A DNA stretch of 64,000 nt, from assembly GCF_003991405.1 (NCBI RefSeq), contig NZ_RPEN01000147.1, forward strand, positions 1-64,000, written 5' to 3'. This DNA comes from Pseudorhodobacter sp. E13. GTDB lineage: Bacteria; Pseudomonadota; Alphaproteobacteria; Rhodobacterales; Rhodobacteraceae. The notes under the pieces were generated by a model that saw nothing but the letters and a program-made list of their open reading frames with translations, was not told where the DNA came from and did not search any database. Below, in pieces: positions 36,101 to 44,345 of the stretch. Position 1 is the first letter of the stretch; each line of letters begins with the position of its first letter. The position numbers and the translations under genes are program-made.

Positions 36101-39100
36101 CTCACCCGCATTGCTTACCGTCACAAGCGCCGAGTCGATGGAACCCGTCAGCGTCAGCGTGGAGTTGCCATTCACGCCGGTCGCGCCTGTGTAAAGGTTC
36201 GTTCCGGTCAGTTCCAATGCGTTGTTGCCAGAGGTGTTCAGCCCGCCCGTGCCCTGCATGACGCCGTTGAAAACCGTGCTGAAATTGCCAGAGGTTGTCA
36301 GGTTCGCTGCGGTCAGGTTCACCGTGCCGGTGCCGTCGATCGCGGCAATGGTTTCATCGCCCTCAACGTTGAAAATGGCCGTGCCAGTCATGCGCACGCC
36401 ATCATCATCCGCAATGCCGCCGCCGCCGGTTGCGCCATCGGTGGTCAGAATACCGCCCGCATTGATATCAATCGGGTCTGCGCCGGAAACATCAATCACA
36501 CCTGCGCCCGTCACCGTGACGGTCGCCCCCGTGATGTTCAGATCCGAAGACGTGATCGCGCCGGTGACCGAGGTGGTTCCCGCTGTCGCTTCCGCTGCTG
36601 CCGCCCCGGTCAGGGTGCCGCTGATCGACCCGCCCTGCAAGGACGCCGTTGTGGCCGCCGAAACGGTGCCAGACAGCGTGCCGGTGTTCTGGGTGAAATT
36701 GCTTGTGTTCAGCGTCGCATTGCCGCTGATCGTGCCATTGTTGTTCAGGTTTACCGTGGCTACGGTGTCTGCTGCGGTGCTGACATCCAGCGTGCCGCCA
36801 GCCACATCCACCGTTGCGGCAGCAGCAAGGCCGCCATTGGTCACGTTCAGGGTGCCATTGGTGTTCACGTTCACATCGGTAGAGCCGATTGCGCCCGTCA
36901 GCGCAATCGTGCCTGCGTTCACGGTAAGCGCCCCGGTGGCAGCCGCACTCGTGCCCGAAATCGTAACGGTGCTGGTGCCCTGCTTGGTCATGTCACCCGC
37001 GCCGGTGATGACGCTGGTAATTTCTGTATCCGTGGCATCCCCAAAGGTCAGCCCCTCGTTCAGTGTAACGGTCGTGCCCGCCACACCGGCCAGACGGCCA
37101 ATCGTTTCAACCGCAGTGTTCACCGTCAGGTTGCTCGTGCCCGCCAGGCTTACCGATGCCGTATCCGCCAAAGAGGCACCATCCACGATCAGGCGCGCAT
37201 CGTTTTGCGCCACAATCTGCGTCGATGCGATAGACCCCGTGACGTTCAATGTGCCGCCGGAAATATCAGTCAGGCCCGTGTATGTGTTCGTCGCAGACAG
37301 CGTCAGCGTGCCAGAACCGATTTTCTCAATCGGACGCGCACCGCCGGTCTGGGAGATTTCGCCAGATTGCTGTGCCGTATCAGCGCCCAGAACTTCCAGC
37401 CGCGTGTCATTGCTGTTCAGCACGATCGGCGTCGCCATATTGACGTTGTCGCCATAGGAAATATCAGACCCGAGCGTGGTGATCTGTTGACCGCCGACAA
37501 AACCTGCCGCGCCTTCAACGCGCAAGCGCGCAGTGCCGACCCCGCCGCCGACAGTTACCGTGGCCACGCCCGCGTTATCGCCGTTCAGGCGCAAGGTGCC
37601 ATCCTGCACCGTCAGGTTGGTGGCGGTGTTGGTGCCCGAAAGGGTTTGGGTGCCGGTCCCGACCTTGATCAGGCTGCCCGCGCCGCTGACCGCACCTGAA
37701 AGGGCGGTATCGGTGTTCAGCCCGCCTGTGGTCAGGGTGCGGGTGCTCAGATCAACCGTGCCGGTCCCGTCAAGGCTGCCAATGGTGTCGTTCCCGGTCA
37801 GCACCAGCGCGCCATCGTTGACCAGAACCGTTCCCGTCGCCAAACCGCCTTGGGTCGTCAGCGTCTGCGTGGCGTTGATCGTCACATCGGTCGATGTAAG
37901 CGCGCCCGTTCCCGAAAGCGTCAGGTTGCCGCCCGACAGGGTGGTGGTGCCGGTATAGGTGTTCGCGCCGGTCAGCGTGGTCGTGCCGCCTGTCACCGCG
38001 AGCGATAGCGCGCCGCCCCCATCTTGAATCACGCCGCCGAAATTGGTCGTCCCTAGCGTGTTCAATGTCCCTGCTGCGCCGGAGTTGGTCACGGTGCCCG
38101 TGCCTGTCAGGTTCACAACAGATGTCGCGTTTCCGTTGATGTCGAGCGTTCCGCCGCTCGCGATATTCGTTCCGTCAAAGTCGAACGAAAGCAACCCGTT
38201 GCCAGTGAAGGCATTGCCAATACGCAATGTGCCGCCAGCGATGTTTGCGCTGAGTGTGCTTGGACTAGATGAAATGGAAGTGGTCGCCGCAATCTCAACC
38301 ACACCTGTTTCGGTGCCGCTGCCGAATGTCACCGTTGTGGGAGCGGCATGCGAAAAGTCAAGGTTGGTTGCTGAAAGCGATAGTGTCTGCAATGTGCTGG
38401 CAGCAAGGGTGGAGCTTCCATCAATGCTGATGTTCGTTTTGGTCACGGTCGCATTGGAAGTGGCGAGTAGCCTCCCACCGTTCAGAACAAGATCGCCCGC
38501 GCCAAGCGCTGCGTCGTTGTTTATGGCAACGGTGCCGCCGGTGATCGTGGTGTCACCGTTATAGGTGTTGGTGCCGCTCAGCGTCAGCGTGCCTGCGCCG
38601 GTTTTGGTCAACGCGCCGCCCACGCCCGAAATCGTGCCCGCAACCGCAGAATTTCCCGCGCCTGCAACCGTCAGGGCGTTGCCACCCAACTGCACGGTCG
38701 AGGTTCCGGTGGCCGCTGTAATCGTGCCGATAGTTTCGCTTTGCGTCAGCGTCAGATCCGCCGCACCATCCAGAATGATGGCCGCATCGTCCTTTACCGC
38801 ACCATCCGCCGATGCCGAAACGCTGCCCAAGGTCAGCCCGGCACCCGTTGCAACAAATACCGTGTTGCTGTCGATGCTGCCGGTGATGGTCAGACGCCCC
38901 GCCGTAACGGTTGTGCCCTGTGCCGCGCCGACGCCGCTGTTGCCATAGGTGTTGTCCGCCGACAAGATCAACTCACCCGCGCCGATCTTTTCCAAGGGGC
39001 GCACGCCGCCGACGTCGTCAGAAATTACGCCGGATTGCGTGCGGGCCGGGCCTGCATCCACTTGCAGCTGGGTGTCATTGCTGGTCAGGTTGATCAGCGC

Positions 39101-41428
39101 GGCGCTGTCTGCCAGATATTCGATCACCGACCCTTGGGTCGTGATAGTCGTGCCGTTGTTCAGGGCTGTGCCAATGATCAAACGGTCCGTTCCCGGCCCG
39201 GCCGTGCCATCGCCGACCTGAACCGAAGTCAGGCCGCCAACCCCTGCATTCAGGGTCAATGTGCCATTGTTAATGGTCGCCGTGGTCAAGCCTGTTGCCG
39301 CGCCACCAATCGTCAGGTTGCCGCCATTGACCGCCGCCGTGGTCAGCGCGCCATTGGTGACAGAGGTCGTCCCGGCATTTGCGTTCAGCGTGCCGATAGC
39401 ATTGGCACCCGTCAGGTTCACTGTCCCGGCGCCCGACCGCGTGAGGCTGCCTCCGGCCCCCGTTGTGATCGCACCAGACAGCGTGGCGGTGCCTGCTGCC
39501 TCAATCGTCAAGGCGGTATCGGTCGTGGCCGTAATCGCGGAATTGTTGGTGACAGATCCGATGACCTCAACTGTCGCGGTCGCCCCGGTTGTGATGGCTG
39601 CGCTGTTGGTCGTGCCGCTTGCGCCGATCTCAAGCTCACCACCATTGATGCTGATGGCCGTCATCGTGTTGCCTGTGTTCGACAGTTCTAGCGTGCCACC
39701 GGTCACACCCACATTTGCCACTGAAACAACACCGCCCAGCGTCAGATCATCCGTTCCGCCTTTGGTAAAGGTCCCGGCACCACCAAGTGTGCCCGCAAAA
39801 CTGCGCGCCGCGGTATCAGCCGCATTCGTCGTCAAGGTCTGGCCCGCGGCGATGGTTGCGCCGCCGCCCGTACCAGAGAACGCGCCGATGGTCTCGCTCG
39901 CGTCGACCGCCAATGTGCCACCGTTGACCACCACAGCGCCCGTATTGGCAATTGCTGCTCCGCCCAAAAGCGTCAGCCCACCTGCCGTCAGTGTCGTCGC
40001 GCCTTGATGCGTGTTGGTGCCCGAAAGCGTCAGCACCCCGGCAGATTTACTGACGGTCACCCCACCAGTTCCAGAGATGTTGCCGGAAAACGCCGTTGTC
40101 CCCCCGCCCGCAACCGTCAGTGTCCCACCAGTCATCGCGATTGTGCCAGAGCCACTCAGGTCAGCGACCGTTTCATTTCCAGATGATTCCAGCGCGCCAT
40201 CAACAATCAGATTGGTGCGGTCCGTGGCCGTCGAACGATGGCCAAGCAACGCGCCGCCCGCCGTTTGCAATGTGCCGCTGGCTTGCACATTGATGGTTCC
40301 GGCAACGATCGACCCCGTATTTGTAACCTCTGTCGTTCCTGTGTTCACAAGAACCGTTTCAGTGCCATCATCCAAAGCTGGGTTTGTTCCGCCGACCACA
40401 TCACCCGCAATGACGCCAGCCTGAAGCTCCACATTGGTGGCCTGAACGACGCCAAGCCGGCCAATCTCGGCTGTCCCCGACATGGTATAGGTCGCGGCAC
40501 CGGTATTAAGCCGAAGATTGGCAACTTGCGTGTCTGTTGCGAAAGTGCCGCCGCTATGGGTCATGGAATTGGCATTTAGCGTACCGCTTTGGGTAATCGT
40601 TCCGCCACTTTGAATGATGGTGCCAACCAAATCTGCGCGATTGCCTGTGAATGTACCGGTATCCTGCACCGTGAGTGTGCCCGCGTCATTCATGTTTGGG
40701 ACTGGCGTGCCGGCGCCGCCATTTATGAACTCACCGTTGCCACTGATTGTGATATTGCCGCCGATAGTGCCGCTACTGTGGTTGGTCAAAACGCCATCAG
40801 AAACAATCACATTGCCGGTCACACCTACGCTACCACTCAGCCCAGTTGCGCCACCTGTAACAGTTAGATTGCCGGAAACGCTACCCGCAGCCAAAGTGGA
40901 GGTGCCGCCAGAACTAAGATTGCCATCAAAAACACCAGAACTTGATATTGTTGTGCCGGCCACCGATGCGACATCCCCACTCACGGCGCTGTTGGTATCA
41001 TACAGGAACAGCCCTGCCGCGCCAGAAAGTGCAATTGTCGGACTCGTGAGGGTTGCATTACCATGGATATGAAGTTGCCCGCCGGAGGAAATAACCACCG
41101 ATGCAACGTTTTGGTTTATGCCAACCATCCTTGGCTGATGCACTGCAGTAGTCCCACTCGGTGCGGTTCCCTGAATAATCACCGCACCTGTCGCGAGAGG
41201 AACATTGTCTCCATCCCAGTTCAGCCCGACATTCCAACTATCGGTCGTGGCATTTCCAGCTGTGCCTTCGCCATCCCACGTCTGGCCCAGTGCCGGGCCG
41301 CCCAAGGTGATCCCTGCCACCAGCGCCGTGCTGGCCAAAAGCGAGGCCCTGCGCGAGGATTTGGCCGAAGTGGCAAGATCGGTTTTACGAGAGGACGAAG
41401 CAACAATAGCGTTCATGGCAGGATCCAT
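30191..41428 (-). CDS. Giant type V autotransporter adhesin
   Basis: A 3745-residue protein. An extended signal peptide ends near ITLGGPALGQ after a basic stretch and hydrophobic core. The passenger is a long series of Gly/Thr/Asn-rich beta-helix repeats of the passenger-associated type, such as GTLTLSGTNTYNGDTTITGG, repeated dozens of times. The last 290 or so residues form a beta-barrel, ending TAQIRLSF with the terminal Phe typical of outer-membrane proteins. It should be surface-exposed and probably adhesive. Cys residues are nearly absent from the passenger; a few appear in the barrel entrance. ATG 41428 is used (a TTG at 41431 and an ATG at 41416 are alternatives). The passenger contains a 1-kb tandem duplication. 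Confidence 0.93.
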   Translation of the reverse strand: MDPAMNAIVASSSRKTDLATSAKSSRRASLLASTALVAGITLGGPALGQTWDGEGTAGNATTDSWNVGLNWDGDNVPLATGAVIIQGTAPSGTTAVHQPRMVGINQNVASVVISSGGQLHIHGNATLTSPTIALSGAAGLFLYDTNSAVSGDVASVAGTTISSSGVFDGNLSSGGTSTLAAGSVSGNLTVTGGATGLSGSVGVTGNVIVSDGVLTNHSSGTIGGNITISGNGEFINGGAGTPVPNMNDAGTLTVQDTGTFTGNRADLVGTIIQSGGTITQSGTLNANSMTHSGGTFATDTQVANLRLNTGAATYTMSGTAEIGRLGVVQATNVELQAGVIAGDVVGGTNPALDDGTETVLVNTGTTEVTNTGSIVAGTINVQASGTLQTAGGALLGHRSTATDRTNLIVDGALESSGNETVADLSGSGTIAMTGGTLTVAGGGTTAFSGNISGTGGVTVSKSAGVLTLSGTNTHQGATTLTAGGLTLLGGAAIANTGAVVVNGGTLAVDASETIGAFSGTGGGATIAAGQTLTTNAADTAARSFAGTLGGAGTFTKGGTDDLTLGGVVSVANVGVTGGTLELSNTGNTMTAISINGGELEIGASGTTNSAAITTGATATVEVIGSVTNNSAITATTDTALTIEAAGTATLSGAITTGAGGSLTRSGAGTVNLTGANAIGTLNANAGTTSVTNGALTTAAVNGGNLTIGGAATGLTTATINNGTLTLNAGVGGLTSVQVGDGTAGPGTDRLIIGTALNNGTTITTQGSVIEYLADSAALINLTSNDTQLQVDAGPARTQSGVISDDVGGVRPLEKIGAGELILSADNTYGNSGVGAAQGTTVTAGRLTITGSIDSNTVFVATGAGLTLGSVSASADGAVKDDAAIILDGAADLTLTQSETIGTITAATGTSTVQLGGNALTVAGAGNSAVAGTISGVGGALTKTGAGTLTLSGTNTYNGDTTITGGTVAINNDAALGAGDLVLNGGRLLATSNATVTKTNISIDGSSTLAASTLQTLSLSATNLDFSHAAPTTVTFGSGTETGVVEIAATTSISSSPSTLSANIAGGTLRIGNAFTGNGLLSFDFDGTNIASGGTLDINGNATSVVNLTGTGTVTNSGAAGTLNTLGTTNFGGVIQDGGGALSLAVTGGTTTLTGANTYTGTTTLSGGNLTLSGTGALTSTDVTINATQTLTTQGGLATGTVLVNDGALVLTGNDTIGSLDGTGTVDLSTRTLTTGGLNTDTALSGAVSGAGSLIKVGTGTQTLSGTNTATNLTVQDGTLRLNGDNAGVATVTVGGGVGTARLRVEGAAGFVGGQQITTLGSDISYGDNVNMATPIVLNSNDTRLEVLGADTAQQSGEISQTGGARPIEKIGSGTLTLSATNTYTGLTDISGGTLNVTGSIASTQIVAQNDARLIVDGASLADTASVSLAGTSNLTVNTAVETIGRLAGVAGTTVTLNEGLTFGDATDTEITSVITGAGDMTKQGTSTVTISGTSAAATGALTVNAGTIALTGAIGSTDVNVNTNGTLNVTNGGLAAAATVDVAGGTLDVSTAADTVATVNLNNNGTISGNATLNTSNFTQNTGTLSGTVSAATTASLQGGSISGTLTGAAAAEATAGTTSVTGAITSSDLNITGATVTVTGAGVIDVSGADPIDINAGGILTTDGATGGGGIADDDGVRMTGTAIFNVEGDETIAAIDGTGTVNLTAANLTTSGNFSTVFNGVMQGTGGLNTSGNNALELTGTNLYTGATGVNGNSTLTLTGSIDSALVTVSNAGELILDNGDALLDTAAVVLNDTGTMTLANVNSETIGSLAGAAGSTLALNGNTLTVGDATATTTMAGQITGTGGITKVGSGILNLTGTTSNYTGTTTITDGTLAIDNANALGAAAGSVVLNGGTLLGTANTVLTKADFTLLADSTIAAATGTSLTLAGNATITGVGTTLTIGNAGNAGTVVAAPTGGVSDGTAQVSIVNGTLQIGNAAAGALLLSGIAGTNIAGPGFLDLNGTDTTVNALTGPGGVINSGGAAALRTTGTSTFDGVIAAGPTGPTSLEVMGGALTLTEAQAYTGATTLAGGNLTLTGNGALVSTSVALGANTLSTDGGALDTATAMTSAGGTLALTGAEEIASFNGSGFVTLTGATTDLTLNTGASVVDAVISGAGGVTVTGTSDTTLNGNNTFAGGLSVSGAANATVNGPNSFAGGVSVTGTASATINAPSAYTGGTVINTTGTVTANGSLGATTGNTTLTNGVLDVIADTTQAIVTQDAGSITGGGTLTAATSFTQGGGVVAGTVTTPVYNMTNGTISNTGLVTATSTATLNDANSINGTLAGDRVANGTGATTIATGTTTIGATGAITNMASVTVDAGATLATGGNDQIDDLAEITLDGTLTLGGNETLLGLNGAGTGVVNTAGSNLTVNTPSNDLFAGQINGTGSFTVAGGEQTLTGANGFTGAATVSGGVLNVDGAGTLASTVLNITGGTLSTDGGALAAAAVVTNAGTLDISGDETIASVSGAGGITLDGGDLTLLSGTSSISGIIAGSGGLNVNGSSDTTLSGLNTYSGDTTINTTGGLTVAAGGSLGDTAANTTLTNGTLTIDTAVTQATVTQDGGLIDGGDVLTATDFIQTAGSVAGSVKAETVTMTDGTIDLGGLITATDTAVLNGTNSINGTLAGDRVANGTGATTIAGGTTTIGAFGSITDMASVDVDTGATLATGGNDQIDNLALITVDGTLNLGGDEVLSGLNGAGAVNNGGNALTLGTTGGTFSGVIADAGTLEVTGGTQVLTGANTYSGATTVSGGELAVNGAGTLASTVLNITGGTLSTDGGALAAAAAVTNAGTLDISGNEAVASVSGAGGITLDGGNLTLLSGGSTISGIITGSGGLNVNGGSTTTLSGANNYAGDTTVNGLLTVTGEIAGATTVSGSGTMTNNGVVADVTNAGSFTNTGTAGAVTNTGTGDNSGTIASLAQNAVGFVNSGTITGDADVTDGTLTHSGSIGGALNVGVNGTADVNGGSVTGATTNAGGVLNIDGGTFTGGVANNTGVLTATGAVTGNITNAATMLVTAPDNLALTGSITNTATLTTTGTISTSGGLTNSGSVNAQGALNSAVTNTAAFNVLGPLTATGQSFANMANLNIGANSYTGIGTLTNGGAGVVDLAAGGTLGTTTLTNNGIVNANGATVSGAMTNNATFNAQGATLSGSVNNSTTGVFDLTGGALTGPATNAGTFILTNGSVSGVFTNTGTATVAQPFLGLTALGNTSLGGLTGGGTVSLLTPELPSGPDFANATTDRMVINGNLSNTNFVLDLNMGSPLATDGGGALINPNGGTSDLVTVTGAISGTLNFDFQNKLPNGVAPYLGTPIKVLDGNVPSSYSFTYSGLGAGGAVIYSLAQNGDDLEIVSQTSAGIGGVAANASLVQSLIGTVVNRPTSPFVSGLASEEGCSHGGYFRGTYGNSTVSGTSNNGVSTSESSVRAKYFGVQGGYDFGCNDGRFFDGWDGSFGAMIGYNKGSSDQDVSIGVSGGGTAVASVTHSDFDQKYVGAYAAFSKDRITADVQVRVEKSDFTLSETVNPGFFGLGLSAAKSKFSTNSVNVTGRLSYRMDLNDDGLNFVPTGGLSYTRTSAATVNFDNGETLRIEGFNSIVGFVGGTIAKTIIAPAGNAGTTYFGSANYYHDFASDRKSVFTDRLGGTQTITTKNIGGFGELSMGVNYVRILEGGGAGAKQLNANVRLDTRFGSNVKKSSSVTAQIRLSF
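32733..34765 (-). repeat. About 1-kb tandem duplication inside the autotransporter passenger
   Basis: Two adjacent units, about 32733-33745 and 33746-34765, align over their full length. The offset is 1014 nt near 32781/33795 and 1023 nt near 33302/34325. Both offsets are multiples of three, so the frame is kept. The best conserved stretches (about 32780-33030 against 33795-34050) are nearly identical, including the segment for TLSTDGGALAAAA. The other parts are more diverged, so the copies are not recent throughout, or conversion has kept part of them alike. Boundaries are approximate. Confidence 0.85.
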
Positions 41429-41799
41429 CAATTTTAATTGGCGCGCAGGCGCACAGAATACAATTGCTTGCAGCCTAGTCGCGCGGGGGAAGCTAGGGCA
41501 ACTAAAAACTGTGAAAATACGCAGCTTCTATGCCTTCGGATATCAACATCGGCCCAAATCACACGCTTTTCGCGCAAAAATCCTGCCCAACCAAGCCGTT
41601 TAGGCCGCGATCTTCACGCGCAGCCACGGTGCCCGAAGCGGTGCAATTTCAGGCAATTCGGGCCATGCGTGCCGCTGCGGCAGGCAGTGGCCGGATTCCG
41701 GCTCAGTTAGCGCGATTTCACTGTCTAACCTTGTGACGAATCGCGAAATGACTTTACCATGTGGTCAAATAAACCAAACAACAGGGATCGGAGCGCAGA
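41429..41799. other. Divergent intergenic region between the autotransporter and BMP genes
   Basis: About 370 nt without a supported gene. It must hold promoters for both directions. The autotransporter side is AT-richer (AATTTTAATTGG near 41430). The operator-like palindrome described separately lies near the BMP gene. Short open frames here lack ribosome sites. Confidence 0.5.
41753..41769. promoter_or_regulatory. Candidate operator palindrome upstream of the BMP importer operon
   Basis: TTTACCA-TG-TGGTCAAA is an almost perfect inverted repeat, of the TTGACCA-NN-TGGTCAA kind often bound by GntR-type regulators. It lies 30 nt before the ATG of the substrate-binding gene, where a repressor could block transcription. 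No regulator gene is adjacent. The assignment is by pattern only. Confidence 0.45.
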
Positions 41800-42810
41800 A
41801 TGCACAAGATGAAGTATACGCCGACACGCCGTGCCATACTGATGGGGGCAGGGGCCGTGCTGGGGGCTGGGCTTTTGCCGGGGGCTCTGCGCGCGCAGAC
41901 CCCGTTGAAAGTTGCGGGCATCTATACGGTTCCGGTGGAACAGCAATGGGTCAGCCGCATTCACATCGCGGCTGAGGCGGCAAAAGCTGCCGGGGTGATC
42001 GACTACAGCTATACCGAGAACACCTCCAACACCGATTACCCGCGCGTGATGCGCGAATATGCCGAAAGCGGCGTGCAACTGATCGTGGGTGAAATTTTCG
42101 GCGTGGAACAAGAGGCCCGCGAAGTGGCGGCGGATTACCCGGATGTGGCCTTCCTCATGGGCTCCAGCTTCATGCCGGATGAGGCGCTGCCCAATCTTGC
42201 GGTGTTTGACAATTACATTCAGGACGCCAGCTATCTGTCTGGAATCATTGCGGGTTCCATGACAAAGGGCAATATCGGCATGGTCGGCGGCTTCCCCATT
42301 CCGGAAGTGAACCGCCTGATGAATGCCTTTATGGCGGGCGCGCGCGAAATGAACCCGGAAATCAAGTTTCAGGTCAGCTTCATCGGCTCGTGGTTCGATC
42401 CGCCCAAGGCCAAGGAAACCGCTTTCGCGATGATCGAAAACGGGGCGGATATGCTTTATGCCGAACGCTTTGGCGTCTCGGATGCCGCGATGGAAAAAGG
42501 CGTGCTGGCGATTGGCAATGTGATCGACACGCAGGCCGATTACCCGCAAACCGTTGTTGCCTCGGCGCTTTGGCATTTTGAACCAACCTTCAACGCCGCC
42601 GTTGCGGCGGTGCAGGCGGGCAATTTCAAGGCCGCGAATTATGGCACCTATTCCTTCATGAAAGAGGGGGGCTGTTCGCTGGCCCCCTTGGGCACGTTCG
42701 ACGGCAAAGTGCCCGAGGCCGCGATGGCGCTTGTCGCGGAGCGCGAAGCCGCGATCAAGGCGGGCACATTCACCGTCGAGATCAACGACACAGAACCGAC
42801 CGCCTCGTGA
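41800..42810 (+). CDS. BMP-family ABC transporter substrate-binding protein
   Basis: A 336-residue periplasmic binding protein of the basic-membrane-protein (Bmp/PnrA) family, which binds nucleosides or related compounds. A Tat-type signal is visible: TRRAILMGAGAVLGAG, then a cleavage site near ALRAQ. The mature part has IYTVPVEQQWVSRIH, GEIFGVEQEAREVA, and IGMVGGFPIPEVNRLMNAF, typical of the family. No lipobox Cys is present, so it should be soluble rather than a lipoprotein. The ATG follows CGGAG. It is the first gene of an importer operon with overlapping ABC and permease genes. Confidence 0.92.
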   Translation: MHKMKYTPTRRAILMGAGAVLGAGLLPGALRAQTPLKVAGIYTVPVEQQWVSRIHIAAEAAKAAGVIDYSYTENTSNTDYPRVMREYAESGVQLIVGEIFGVEQEAREVAADYPDVAFLMGSSFMPDEALPNLAVFDNYIQDASYLSGIIAGSMTKGNIGMVGGFPIPEVNRLMNAFMAGAREMNPEIKFQVSFIGSWFDPPKAKETAFAMIENGADMLYAERFGVSDAAMEKGVLAIGNVIDTQADYPQTVVASALWHFEPTFNAAVAAVQAGNFKAANYGTYSFMKEGGCSLAPLGTFDGKVPEAAMALVAEREAAIKAGTFTVEINDTEPTAS

Positions 42811-44345
42811 CAGCCCAAACCTTGGGGGCGCAGGACGTTGTTCTGCGCCTCAACCAGATCACGAAACGTTTCGGCGCGTTAACCGCGAACGACGCGATCA
42901 GCCTGACGCTGCATCGTGGCGAAGTCATTGCTTTGCTTGGGGAAAACGGGGCAGGCAAGACCACGCTGATGAATATCCTTTTCGGCCAATATACCGCTGA
43001 TGAGGGCAGCGTTGAGGTGTTCGGCCACCCCTTGCCCCCCGGCAATCCGCGCGCCGCACTGGCGGCGGGGCTTGGCATGGTGCATCAGCATTTCACCCTC
43101 GCCGATAATCTGACGGTGCTGGAGAATATTCAGCTTGGCACCGCGCCGCTGTGGCGCATGGCGCTTGGGGTTGCTGCGGCGCGGGCGAAACTGGCGCGGC
43201 TGGCGGCAGATTTCGGGCTGGAGGTGGACCCGGATGCGCAGGTGGGCAGCCTGACGGTGGGCGAACGGCAGCGAGTCGAAATCCTCAAGGCGCTGTATCG
43301 GGACGCGCGGATTTTGATCCTTGATGAGCCCACCGCCGTGCTGACCCCGCAGGAAAGCGATGCGCTGTTTGATACCCTGCGCCGGGCGGTGGCGACAGGC
43401 CTGTCCGTGATCTTTATTTCCCATAAATTGCATGAGGTTATGGCGCTTTCTAGCCGCGTTCTGGTGCTGCGCCACGGCCGTCTGGTCGGGCAGGTCGCCA
43501 CGGCCGAGACGGACCGCCACGCGCTGGCCGCGATGATGGTCGGGGCAGAGGTTGCCGCCCCCGCTGTGGCCCCGATGACGCCCGGCCCCGCGCGCCTGAC
43601 CTTGCAGGCGGCCTGCACCCGCGACCGGGGGACCGCGCCGGGGTTGAAAGCGGTGTCGCTGGCCTTGCGCGCCGGGCAGATTACCGGGCTTGCGGGGGTG
43701 TCGGGCAATGGGCAATCGGCGCTGTCCGACCTGATTTCGGGCTTGGAAACCCTGACCTCCGGCAGGTTGGATCTGCCCGCGCCGCCGCCGAAATGGACGC
43801 CGCGCGCCGCCGTTGCCGCAGGCATCGCCCGCATCCCCGAAGACCGCCATAAAACCGGCACCATCGCGGATTTTTCACTGACCGAAAACGCCATTCTGGA
43901 AACCTATAATCAGCCCCCCTACAGCCATCGCGGCCTGATGAACTGGGCCGCCGCCGAGGCGCATACCGCCAAGCTGATCGAAACCTATGACGTGCGCTGC
44001 CCCGGCCCTTCCGGCCCCATCCGGCAGCTTTCGGGGGGCAATATGCAAAAGCTGATCCTCGGTCGGGTGCTGGAGTTGTCGCCTAGGATCATCCTTGCCA
44101 ATCAACCTGTGCGCGGCCTTGATATTGGCGCGATTACCTATGTGCACGGGCGTTTGCTGGCCGCGCGCGATGCAGGGGCGGCGGTATTGCTGATTTCAGA
44201 AGATCTGGATGAAATCATGGGCTTGTCGGATGTCATTCATGTGATGTCCGAGGGGCGGCTGTCGCCGGAATTTGCCCGCGGCGCGCTGTCGGCGGCAGAG
44301 CTGGGGCTGTGGATGGCAGGGCAGGGATTTTCCGATGCGGCTTGA
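42807..44345 (+). CDS. BMP-type nucleoside ABC transporter, double ATP-binding subunit
   Basis: A 512-residue protein with two ABC domains. The first has Walker A GENGAGKT (residues about 47-54), the signature-region block LTVGERQRVEI and Walker B ILILDEPTAVLTP. The second has SGNGQSA in place of a canonical Walker A, and LSGGNMQKLILGRVL as signature, as in sugar and nucleoside importers of the RbsA/NupA type. It overlaps the binding-protein gene and the next permease by 4 and 8 nt. Confidence 0.93.
   Translation: MTAQTLGAQDVVLRLNQITKRFGALTANDAISLTLHRGEVIALLGENGAGKTTLMNILFGQYTADEGSVEVFGHPLPPGNPRAALAAGLGMVHQHFTLADNLTVLENIQLGTAPLWRMALGVAAARAKLARLAADFGLEVDPDAQVGSLTVGERQRVEILKALYRDARILILDEPTAVLTPQESDALFDTLRRAVATGLSVIFISHKLHEVMALSSRVLVLRHGRLVGQVATAETDRHALAAMMVGAEVAAPAVAPMTPGPARLTLQAACTRDRGTAPGLKAVSLALRAGQITGLAGVSGNGQSALSDLISGLETLTSGRLDLPAPPPKWTPRAAVAAGIARIPEDRHKTGTIADFSLTENAILETYNQPPYSHRGLMNWAAAEAHTAKLIETYDVRCPGPSGPIRQLSGGNMQKLILGRVLELSPRIILANQPVRGLDIGAITYVHGRLLAARDAGAAVLLISEDLDEIMGLSDVIHVMSEGRLSPEFARGALSAAELGLWMAGQGFSDAA

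Noticed and set aside
35240-37699. Plus-strand open frames up to 819 codons long opposite the autotransporter
   Set aside because: The autotransporter has regular Gly/Thr/Asn codons rich in G and C, which leaves long frames without stops on the other strand. Their translations lack family motifs and ribosome sites, whereas the minus-strand frame has a signal peptide, repeats and beta-barrel.
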